Below, one piece after another: positions 46,306 through 53,945 of a stretch of 64,000 nt of DNA (its first letter is position 1; every line of letters begins with the position of its first letter). The stretch spans positions 2,170,001 through 2,234,000 of the forward strand of contig OY763044.2 of the NCBI GenBank assembly GCA_963666825.2, read 5' to 3'. Position numbers and translations under genes: made by a program. Under the pieces are notes generated by a model. The model saw only the letters and a list, made by a program, of their open reading frames with translations. It was not told the origin of the DNA and did no database searches. This stretch comes from Saccharicrinis sp963666825 (GTDB lineage: Bacteria; Bacteroidota; Bacteroidia; Bacteroidales; Marinilabiliaceae).

Positions 46306-46755
46306 ATGAAAAAAGATAATGAAATTCTAAAAATATGGAATTATATAAATACTAACCATGTAATTAGTGTATCTACTACCTGGAATAATGAGATATGGTC
46401 GGCATCTTTATTTTATGTATCCGATCATATCCAAAATTGTGTTTGGGTTATGACTGATGAAAGCACTATGCATGGAGCATTCATGAGCAAAAACAATATT
46501 ATTTCAGGTACAATTAGTAGTCAGGAATCAAATATTCAGAAACTCAAAGGCATTCAGTATTTAGGAAATATCACTTTAATCAATAGTGGTGATGAATATG
46601 AAAATGGGTTAAGGCTCTATCAGAAAAAGTTTCCAATTGCACACGTTCATAAAAAAGCGCTTTGGAAACTTTCATTTACTAAAATAAAATTTACTAATAA
46701 CACCTTAGGCTTTGGTACTAAGTTAATTTGGGAAAGGGAAACAATAAATGAATAG
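46306..46755 (+). CDS. YhbP-family (UPF0306) flavin-fold protein
   Basis: 149 residues with the split-barrel PNPOx-like pattern: NHVISVSTTWNNEIWSASLF near the start and KFTNNTLGFGTKLIWERE at the end, very like E. coli YhbP. Family function is not established; the fold binds flavins or heme. It sits between the UbiD and UbiX genes and overlaps ubiX by 8 bp, so it is translated with the decarboxylase system and may assist prenyl-FMN handling (inference). Confidence 0.75.
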   Translation: MKKDNEILKIWNYINTNHVISVSTTWNNEIWSASLFYVSDHIQNCVWVMTDESTMHGAFMSKNNIISGTISSQESNIQKLKGIQYLGNITLINSGDEYENGLRLYQKKFPIAHVHKKALWKLSFTKIKFTNNTLGFGTKLIWERETINE

Positions 46756-47326
46756 AAAAAGAAGAATTGTTATTGGAATAAGCGGAGCCTCAGGTTACCA
46801 ATATGGAGTAAAAGCATTAGAGCTTTTAAAAACTCAGGATATTGAAACTCATTTAGTAATTTCCAGATCAGCAGAAATGGTCAGGCAATATGAAACGAAC
46901 TATAAATTACAAGAAGTTTATGATCTTGCAGATGTAGTTTATCCATTAGAAGATGTTGGTGCTGCTATTGCCAGTGGATCATTTAAAACGCTGGGAATGC
47001 TAATTGCACCCTGCTCAGTAAAAACTATGTCTGAAATCAGTACCGGAGTAACCAGCTCACTCCTTTCAAGGGCAGCTGATGTTGTATTAAAGGAAAGAAG
47101 AAAATTAGTCTTACTTTTTAGAGAAACGCCTTTACACGCAGGACATATAAAAACAATGGCTAATGTTACTGATATGGGAGCCATCGTAATGCCTCCTGTT
47201 CCTGCATTATATAAGCAGCCCAAATCAATAGATGAAATTATTACCCATTCTGTAGCACGTGCACTTGATCTTTTTAATCTGGAAATTGAAATTCCACGTT
47301 GGAGTTACCAGCACACAGTTCAATAA
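46748..47326 (+). CDS. ubiX: UbiX flavin prenyltransferase
   Basis: 192 residues. Motifs are GISGASGYQYG (8-18), LIAPCSVKTMSEISTG, SSLLSRAADVVLKERRKLVL and RETPLH, all diagnostic of UbiX/Pad1. It prenylates FMN to make the cofactor of the linked UbiD decarboxylase. The start overlaps the YhbP-like gene by 8 bp. In gallate-decarboxylase systems of lactobacilli the equivalent gene is lpdB. Confidence 0.92.
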   Translation: MNRKRRIVIGISGASGYQYGVKALELLKTQDIETHLVISRSAEMVRQYETNYKLQEVYDLADVVYPLEDVGAAIASGSFKTLGMLIAPCSVKTMSEISTGVTSSLLSRAADVVLKERRKLVLLFRETPLHAGHIKTMANVTDMGAIVMPPVPALYKQPKSIDEIITHSVARALDLFNLEIEIPRWSYQHTVQ

Positions 47327-47404
47327 AAACTGAATGGTGATAATATTTTTCGTATTATTGTGATATAAGAGGAATTTCAAGTATTTCAAAAACGTATTAT
47401 CGCC

Positions 47405-48301
47405 ATGAGTAAAAAAACAATCTCAAGAACTACTCACTACGATGGTCTTTACAAAGAAGAAAGTTCACATTTGTACGATTACATTTTTTGCGAAGAAATA
47501 CAAACACGAAGTAAAGATTTTCAGTGGGAAATTGCCTCTCATTTTCATTCTCAGCTATACCAGTTTTTCATAGCAGAAAAAGGTAATGCTGAATTTCTAA
47601 CAAATGAACTCAAATACGAGCTAAAGGCCCCATTTTTATGTTTTATCCCTCCAAATTGTAGCCATGGTTTTAGATTTAGTGAGGATGTGCAAGGTAATAT
47701 ATTCACATTCTCAAACTTTTATGTAGATACATTACGTTCAATACCTGCTTATAAAGAAATATTAGATATAAAAGAAATACAAATAAATTCGAATATAGAT
47801 AAACAGAATTTCCAGTCCCTCCTTGAAATATTTACTAAAATCCATACTGAAATTTTTAACCAAAAAAGGCATATAACAGAAGCTCTACAATTTGAAATTG
47901 CATTGCTATTTATTAAAATTTCAAGGATACAAGTATATGATCAATTAAGACAAGAAAATAACGATCAGAATTTAGATTTATTCAAAAAATTCACTGATCG
48001 CATTAAACATTATCAGAGTCCGTTTATTCCAATACAACAATACGCTGATGATATAAATATTTCAGCCGGACACCTTAATCGCATATGCAGAAAAGCAAAA
48101 GATAAATCAGCATTACAAGTAATTCATGATTACATTATACAACAAGCAAAAATTTATTTACATCACACTACTTACAGTATAAACGAAGTTGCGTATCAAC
48201 TTGGAATCAACGATCCCTCCTACTTTATCAGATTGTTTAAAAAGCAAACGGGATTGACACCCGGACAATTCAGAGAAGAAAGTTTTCTGAAAAAAAAATA
48301 G
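47405..48301 (+). CDS. AraC-family regulator, paralog of the 42.1-kb regulator
   Basis: 298 residues, cupin sensor plus AraC DNA-binding domain. N-terminal similarity to the other flanking regulator is visible: ETRSPDFSWEISLHMHP there and IQTRSKDFQWEIASHFHS here, and the later IPPNCSHGF. HTH motifs are PIQQYADDINISAGHLNRIC and INEVAYQLGINDPSYFIRLF. It follows ubiX on the same strand, closing the gallate cluster. The two paralogs at both ends suggest dual sensing, for example of an ester and of its acid. Confidence 0.82.
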   Translation: MSKKTISRTTHYDGLYKEESSHLYDYIFCEEIQTRSKDFQWEIASHFHSQLYQFFIAEKGNAEFLTNELKYELKAPFLCFIPPNCSHGFRFSEDVQGNIFTFSNFYVDTLRSIPAYKEILDIKEIQINSNIDKQNFQSLLEIFTKIHTEIFNQKRHITEALQFEIALLFIKISRIQVYDQLRQENNDQNLDLFKKFTDRIKHYQSPFIPIQQYADDINISAGHLNRICRKAKDKSALQVIHDYIIQQAKIYLHHTTYSINEVAYQLGINDPSYFIRLFKKQTGLTPGQFREESFLKKK

Positions 48302-48347
48302 AACGTAATATTGAAAACTCTTAATATTTAAATCTTCCATTTTTTTC

Positions 48348-48355
48348 TACTTTTG
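48348..48355 (+). promoter_or_regulatory. Candidate promoter -7 box for the YchJ-like gene
   Basis: TACTTTTG matches TAnnTTTG, preceded by a T-rich stretch; 118 bp before ATG 48474. The -33 box is not clear. Confidence 0.35.
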
Positions 48356-48473
48356 TACAAAAATCAAGTATAAATACGAATTAAATGAAACTAACTATGA
48401 GAAATCTTTCTCACTCATGGAAATGATCAAATCTGGTAAGTTTTATGAGACCATTAATACGAAATTAGGGGAT

Positions 48474-48863
48474 ATGAAATGCTATTGTAATTCAGGTAAA
48501 GAATTTGATCAATGCTGTGAGCTTTTATTATTAAATAAAAAGACTGCAGAAACAGCTGAACAATTGATGCGTTCCAGGTACAGTGCATTTGTAACTGCAA
48601 ATATCAATTATTTATTAAATTCTCACCATAAATCAACCCGACCTACAAAAGACAGAAAGAATATACTTAAATGGGCTAAATCTGTTGTTTGGCAACGATT
48701 AGAAGTTATAAAAGCACAACAAGGAACATATACAGATACCGAAGGTTTTGTTGAATTCAAAGCCTTTTATTTAGAAAATGGAAAATTAGAGTGTATTCAC
48801 GAAAACTCTCGCTTTGTAAAAGAAGATAAATTATGGTATTATATATCAGGTACTCATAATTAA
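48474..48863 (+). CDS. YchJ-like SEC-C motif protein
   Basis: 129 residues from ATG 48474, chosen because the family begins with the zinc motif (MKCYCNSGKEFDQCC). An ATG at 48417 would add 19 non-family residues. The YchJ core AEQLMRSRYSAFVTANINYL, then a SnoaL/NTF2-like domain ending HENSRFVKEDKLWYYISGT, is clear. E. coli YchJ has a second SEC-C motif at the C-terminus which is absent here. Function unproven; zinc-binding, possibly linked to protein quality control or translocation. Confidence 0.8.
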   Translation: MKCYCNSGKEFDQCCELLLLNKKTAETAEQLMRSRYSAFVTANINYLLNSHHKSTRPTKDRKNILKWAKSVVWQRLEVIKAQQGTYTDTEGFVEFKAFYLENGKLECIHENSRFVKEDKLWYYISGTHN

Positions 48864-48982
48864 CTACGTAGTTGTTAGATTATAGACATCAGACAAAAGA
48901 CTTATTTATAAAGTATTTAAAACAGTTCTCTAAACACTCACCATTACGCTTACAACCAACAAGCTATTATCATAATAAAAAC

Positions 48983-49240
48983 ATGGATATATCACCTAAA
49001 GATTTTGGTCTTAATTCAAGAGTTCAATTAAAACAATTGGATATAAATCATATCGCTATTGTAAAACATATTAAGAGTCGCATTATATCAAAAGATGCAA
49101 CTAAAATTATAGAAATGACAGATACGATCATGGCAAAAGAACCTGATTATAAAGTAAGTTTAATGTGTACAAAAAATATCTGCTCAAAGTCTATAAAATT
49201 ATTAAACGATCACGGTATTGACATTGTTTATATAGAGTAG
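48983..49240 (+). CDS. Small conserved-looking protein, unknown
   Basis: 85 residues from ATG 48983; a TTG at 48872 could add 37 residues of low complexity. Soluble, mixed alpha/beta, with two cysteines near CTKNICSK and a C-terminal GIDIVYIE strand. It follows the YchJ-like gene by 119 bp on the same strand. I recognise no family. Confidence 0.45.
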   Translation: MDISPKDFGLNSRVQLKQLDINHIAIVKHIKSRIISKDATKIIEMTDTIMAKEPDYKVSLMCTKNICSKSIKLLNDHGIDIVYIE

Positions 49241-49291
49241 TTTTACATGAATTATATGATTACTATTACCACTCTTACCAAATCCTATAAT

Positions 49292-50167
49292 CTATAACAT
49301 CATTGGCGATGATGGATATTCATCATTAGGAATGAATTGTAAAACTTGATTAATTTGACCTATCAAATTTTCATTATCTCTAGATAAAATCCCTTTTAAT
49401 ATGATCTGATTCGAAACATGATCACTTCTAAATATTGTTCCTGTCAGATTAAGTTTTGATATAAACATTTTCATTTCCTCCAATATTTCAACCGTCGTTA
49501 GTGGAATAAATTCACCTTGAAAACGAGTTTTAAAATGTTCTATACCATAAGGAAAGCTTAAATTTAGCGTAGAAAGAAACTTTGGATTTATTTCATTAAT
49601 TAAACTTGCAGAATTAACTATATGTTGCTCTGAATAAATCTTCCCTCCCAGCCCATTTATAATCATAACCGATGTATCAATACCTGCTTCGTGAGCTTTT
49701 AATATACCCTCCTTAGTAGATTGATAACACTCTCCTTTATTAAGAATTTTCAATAATTCATCATCTCCGCTTTCAATTCCTATATATAATAATTTTAATC
49801 CACTTGATCTCAACTCTTTTAATTCATCCAGGCTTTTACTTAAGATATCTCGTGGCATTGCATAGGAGGAAATTCTCTGTAATTTACCAAACTGCTTATT
49901 TATTTCAGATAGAATACCTATAAGCTTTGATGTTGAAAGAACCATTGCATTTCCATCTGCCAAAAACACTTTTTTAACTCCGGCATAGTATCTGGATAGT
50001 AATTCAATTTCTTGCTTTACATCCTCTGCTTTACGAGTGGTAAACTTTTTTGATTGATACATCTCACAAAATGCACATTTGTTCCATGAGCATCCATATG
50101 TAGCTTGAATAATAGCTGATCCGGCCTCAGCAGGTGGACGAAAAACAGGTTCATTATATTGAAACAT
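49292..50167 (-). CDS. Radical SAM protein
   Basis: 291 residues. The [4Fe-4S] motif is in YGCSWNKCAFCEMY with CX4CX2C spacing, which is seen in a Bacteroidota/Clostridia subfamily (GCxxNKCxFC) rather than the usual CX3CX2C. The TIM-barrel part follows, with IGIESGDDELLKILNKG. No C-terminal auxiliary cluster is seen. Substrate unknown; the Elp3-like GIESGDD motif only marks the SAM-binding site. Monocistronic. Confidence 0.85.
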   Translation of the reverse strand: MFQYNEPVFRPPAEAGSAIIQATYGCSWNKCAFCEMYQSKKFTTRKAEDVKQEIELLSRYYAGVKKVFLADGNAMVLSTSKLIGILSEINKQFGKLQRISSYAMPRDILSKSLDELKELRSSGLKLLYIGIESGDDELLKILNKGECYQSTKEGILKAHEAGIDTSVMIINGLGGKIYSEQHIVNSASLINEINPKFLSTLNLSFPYGIEHFKTRFQGEFIPLTTVEILEEMKMFISKLNLTGTIFRSDHVSNQIILKGILSRDNENLIGQINQVLQFIPNDEYPSSPMML

Positions 50168-50231
50168 TTATTATCCTTTTATTTATTATATAGAATTTAA
50201 ATCTACGAGTATAAATCAACAATATCATTTA

Positions 50232-50402
50232 GGCTATGCGTAGTGCGGAACTTCGAAGCGATATCCTTTCAAGCCAATGCATAGCTAAATTTACATTTTG
50301 AAATTTCACCTTAAACTTAACAAATTTTCGAGACGAAAATTTGGCGCCCCAAAACAACCTACAACCTTCAAATATACAGCTACCTCCGCATTACGTATTA
50401 GC
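50232..50402. repeat. Structured inverted-repeat element (MITE or attC-like)
   Basis: GGCTATGCGTAGTGCGG (50232-50248) faces CCGCATTACGTATTAGC (50386-50402); the arms match apart from two G/A changes and one extra base. Inside, CAAATTTTCG (50321-50330) and CGAAAATTTG (50334-50343) form a perfect 10-bp hairpin, and GCATAGC (50279-50285) can also pair with the left arm. Its base composition is clearly richer in G+C than its surroundings. It abuts the ankyrin/HEAT pair. No transposase is inside. Confidence 0.6.
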
Positions 50403-50421
50403 TTGTATTGTATGTTGGCCT

Positions 50422-50922
50422 TTATTCAATTAATTCATCAATTTCTTTTTGATAAATAGTCAACGCCAAATCGTCTGGACTTTTTCCATGTATATTTTTA
50501 CTGGTCGTATTTGCATCAAATTTCCTAAGCAATTTTATCATATCAAAATTACCTTTCGCATTAAAAGTTGCTGTCCAAATCGGTGAATTCCCATGCTCAT
50601 CTTGTACATTTACATTAGCTTTATTTTCCAGAAGTATTTTAGCAATTTTAATATTTCCTTCCTGACTACAGAAATGCAAACTACAATAACCACTTCTGTC
50701 TTGAGAATTTAAATTTGCACCTTTCTTGATAAGCCATTTAACTAAATTTTCTTTTCCAAAAAACGAAGCCCAAATCAACGCAGTTCTTCCATCTTCGTCA
50801 AATGAATCAATTCCATGTTTTCTGATTATTTGGCGCAATTTTAGTTTTTTTTCCTCATTTACTAAACTTCTAAGTCTAGCTAGGTTTTCATGTACTTTTA
50901 ATGGTCTTCCACTTTTTGCCAT
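50422..50922 (-). CDS. Ankyrin-repeat protein
   Basis: 166 residues. Three to four ankyrin repeats (about 40-150) are shown by DEDGRTALIWASFFGKENLV, SGYCSLHFCSQEGNIKIAKI and HGNSPIWTATFNAKGNFDMI. A short basic N-terminus reads MAKSGRPLKVHENLARLRSL. No signal peptide. Follows the HEAT-like gene by 16 bp, so probably one operon. Such pairs often act as immunity or adaptor proteins; no toxin is seen here. Confidence 0.82.
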   Translation of the reverse strand: MAKSGRPLKVHENLARLRSLVNEEKKLKLRQIIRKHGIDSFDEDGRTALIWASFFGKENLVKWLIKKGANLNSQDRSGYCSLHFCSQEGNIKIAKILLENKANVNVQDEHGNSPIWTATFNAKGNFDMIKLLRKFDANTTSKNIHGKSPDDLALTIYQKEIDELIE

Positions 50923-50938
50923 AGGTTCTTTCTTTGGC

Positions 50939-51637
50939 TTACATACAACTCTTTTCTAACAACCGAATACTACGATGTATTTCTTTCTTAATTCTATCAT
51001 GCTTACAAGATACTATCTCATCTTTTAAAAATTCAAGACTATCCTTAAAACCACTCATTGCACGAACTAATTTCCAGCTAATTAAATCATTTTGATTGTG
51101 CTGCAAGTAGCAATCTTTTAATAACATAAATACATTAGTTGAATTATCATTGTAACATATATAACCTATAGCATCAATCAACTCACTTAACTGCTTTAAA
51201 TTATCTGTTTGTAAACCTCTTAAAAGTTGAGGTAAAGCTATTATTCCTATGTTAGCCAGAGTTCTTGCAGCAATATCTCTTGGTAAAGGATAATTATCTT
51301 TACCAAACTCTTTTATAGGAACTTTTTGGTATTGGTTAGATCCAATACAACCAAGCTCATCTATTAATAAAGAAATTGAATCATGGAAATGAATCTCAAG
51401 AGTTTTACATATTTCAATTTTTGAGTATAGTTTATTCTCTTCCTTTAAGGCTCTAATCAAATACCTGGAAACCGGCTCCTTTTCATTGCTCAAAAGTCGT
51501 GCTCCCAAAGTTCTATCTTTTGGTAAGATACTTTGTAACAAGTTTAACTTTTCATTAATATGAAGATTAGTATATAACCGCTCCTCTCCTTTATTAAGAT
51601 ATCCTCTTTTTTCTAACTGTTCTTTACTACTTTTCAT
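50939..51637 (-). CDS. HEAT-repeat-like helical protein
   Basis: 232 residues, all helical. Repeats are suggested by DIAARTLANIGIIALPQLLR, LSELIDAIGYICY and KLVRAMSGFKDSLEFLKDE. No signal peptide or catalytic motif. Paired with the ankyrin gene downstream. Both genes stand beside the structured repeat element at 50.2-50.4 kb, which suggests the pair could have been acquired together. Function unknown. Confidence 0.6.
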   Translation of the reverse strand: MKSSKEQLEKRGYLNKGEERLYTNLHINEKLNLLQSILPKDRTLGARLLSNEKEPVSRYLIRALKEENKLYSKIEICKTLEIHFHDSISLLIDELGCIGSNQYQKVPIKEFGKDNYPLPRDIAARTLANIGIIALPQLLRGLQTDNLKQLSELIDAIGYICYNDNSTNVFMLLKDCYLQHNQNDLISWKLVRAMSGFKDSLEFLKDEIVSCKHDRIKKEIHRSIRLLEKSCM

Positions 51638-51951
51638 TAAAATATTTAATCTTGCATTTCGATGTGACTAATCCCCAATTGAACACAATTTTAATGTGTA
51701 AAAATAATCTCACTCTAACCGATAAAATTATCGTTCAATCAATAATCATAGAAGCATTTAAATTTTTCTTTTTGTTGTGTTTCAATTATAGCTATTTTAT
51801 TAAGTTGTCTGGAGTACCATATTATAGATAATTTGGCTCAAACTTAGTTATAAATCGATAGTCTTAAAACATTAAATATTCAATAACTTGCTAATTTTAT
51901 TATATTTGAGATAAATAATATGAAATAGCCCCCTTTATCCAAACATGAGTC
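51638..51951. other. Promoter gap
   Basis: 314 bp between divergent genes. An exact -7 box TATATTTG (51901-51908) stands 44 bp ahead of the LytS-type kinase. A small palindrome CGATAA-AA-TTATCG lies near 51719-51732. Nothing else seen. Confidence 0.45.
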
Positions 51952-53874
51952 ATGATTAAAAAATTATTATCTCTATTCTTTATTTGTATACAAGTATTCT
52001 GTCATTCGCAAAATACATCTAACATTCAACCAACTTTACCCATTACAAGCAAAGATCTTTACGATAGTATCAGTTCATGTATATCCTCCCAAAAGGATTT
52101 TAAAGAACTGGAGAATACATTTACAATTATACGAAAATCAAGAAAAAGACTGGATTCGAAATATATTCCTTTATTAGAACAATTTGCTCTCTATGCGCAT
52201 GAACTATCATACAATTCAGGAGAAATGAAAGCGTATGATTTCATTGGTCTACAATACAGATATGATGAAAATTATGATTCAGCATTTGCATATCACACCA
52301 AATCTCTAGAAATGGCTATTAAACTCAAGGATAGCACGCAAATGTTTTATAACTATAATAATTTAGGACAAGTATTTCGTATGCAGGATATCAACACTCT
52401 TGCTCTTGATTATTTTCATAAAGCTCTGGATATTTCAAATGCTGTAGGAAATTTGCGTTCTTCTTCATTTACGATGAATACCATAGGTGCAACTCTGGTT
52501 GTGCAAAAAGATTATCCAAGAGCAATGAAGTATTTCCAACGATCAAATAAAATCGCAGAACAAAGAAAAGATAATCGCACATTAGCTTACAATTATGGAA
52601 ACATGGGAGAAGTCTATTTATTAACCCATCAACCAGATTCAGCAATGTACTACTTTCAAATATCACGTGAAATGTTAGTAAAATTAGGTTCAACAAAAGG
52701 CATGGGGGTAGCCGAACATCTTATTGGTCAAGCATATTTTGAATTAAAAAATTATAGCAAAGCTATTGAGAAATTTAAACTCGCTCTAACTTATCATTTA
52801 AATGACGACAATATACGTTATCAAAGCTTATGCAATAGTTATTTAGGTAAAATAGCAATTAATCAAGATAATTTCAAGCTGGCTGAAAAATATCTTGAGA
52901 TTGCCAAAACACAAGCTATGGAGATTAATTCATTGAAAAATCTACTGGAAATTTACAACGCGTATGTTGAACTTTACAAAAAACAAAATCGCTATAAAAA
53001 AGTATATGAAGCTTTAAAGCAAAGCCATAGATATCAGGATGAGATTATTAATGAGAGCAACAATAATAATATTCATGCCCTTGAGGTAAGCTTTGAAACT
53101 AAGGAAAAGGAGCAAAAAATAAATCTATTATCTGCTGAAAATCAAATTAAAAACCAAAGAATCATTTTATTCTTAACCCTTTCAATTATACTGCTTTTAA
53201 TTCTCTCACTTGGTATTTTAATTTATTATAGAAATAAAAAGAAAAATATACACAAACAGGAAGTTCTTCGACAACAACTTCTTCGTTCACAAATGAATCC
53301 TCATTTTCTATTTAATGCATTGGGAAGCATTCAAAATTATATGTTAAAAAATAACACAAAAGAAGCAGCTGGCTATCTTAATAATTTTGCATCTCTTACC
53401 AGAGCTATTCTAAATCACTCAGCTGTTGAAACTATAACACTTGAAGAAGAAATTAATGCTTTACACAATTATATTAAACTTGAACAAATGCGTTTGTTAA
53501 AAAGCTTTACATATACCATTGAATATGATGACACATTAGAAACAGAATTTATTGAAATTCCACCAATGTTGATACAACCGTTTGTTGAGAATGCAATTAA
53601 ACATGGCCTAAAAAACAAAAAAGACAATGGTACTCTAAAAATTCATATTGAAGATTGTAAAGAGTATTTGATAGTAAATGTAACAGATAACGGAAATGGT
53701 TTTGATATAAACAAAAAACAGATTAATAACCACAAATCAATGGCTATGACCATTTTTAACCAACGCATTAGTTTATTAAATAAAAAATATAGCAAAAATG
53801 CAGGTTTTGATATTAAAAGTATTGAAGGAAAAGGAACTACTTTGAATCTCAATATCCCAATTATTGAGAATTAA
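51952..53874 (+). CDS. TPR-containing LytS-family histidine kinase
   Basis: 640 residues. A signal peptide (1-19) is followed by a periplasmic TPR array (about 90-350: YDSAFAYHTKSLEMA, NTLALDYFHKALDISN, YPRAMKYFQRSNKIA), a coiled coil, one membrane helix (404-425) and a His_kinase domain with LRSQMNPHFLFNALGSIQNY (phospho-acceptor His451) and an HATPase part (DNGNGFDI, GKGTTLNLNIP). The family normally pairs with a LytTR regulator. None is adjacent, so it is an orphan here. Confidence 0.9.
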   Translation: MIKKLLSLFFICIQVFCHSQNTSNIQPTLPITSKDLYDSISSCISSQKDFKELENTFTIIRKSRKRLDSKYIPLLEQFALYAHELSYNSGEMKAYDFIGLQYRYDENYDSAFAYHTKSLEMAIKLKDSTQMFYNYNNLGQVFRMQDINTLALDYFHKALDISNAVGNLRSSSFTMNTIGATLVVQKDYPRAMKYFQRSNKIAEQRKDNRTLAYNYGNMGEVYLLTHQPDSAMYYFQISREMLVKLGSTKGMGVAEHLIGQAYFELKNYSKAIEKFKLALTYHLNDDNIRYQSLCNSYLGKIAINQDNFKLAEKYLEIAKTQAMEINSLKNLLEIYNAYVELYKKQNRYKKVYEALKQSHRYQDEIINESNNNNIHALEVSFETKEKEQKINLLSAENQIKNQRIILFLTLSIILLLILSLGILIYYRNKKKNIHKQEVLRQQLLRSQMNPHFLFNALGSIQNYMLKNNTKEAAGYLNNFASLTRAILNHSAVETITLEEEINALHNYIKLEQMRLLKSFTYTIEYDDTLETEFIEIPPMLIQPFVENAIKHGLKNKKDNGTLKIHIEDCKEYLIVNVTDNGNGFDINKKQINNHKSMAMTIFNQRISLLNKKYSKNAGFDIKSIEGKGTTLNLNIPIIEN

Positions 53875-53945
53875 TGCTTATGGTATAAATCAATTATAGT
53901 AATTTAAAGATGATTAGATTTAGTCACATTTCAGAAACATATTTA

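Noticed and set aside
49292..50167. Odd CX4CX2C spacing as a broken radical SAM site
   Set aside because: The same GCxxNKCxFC spacing is found in an intact radical SAM subfamily, so it is probably functional.
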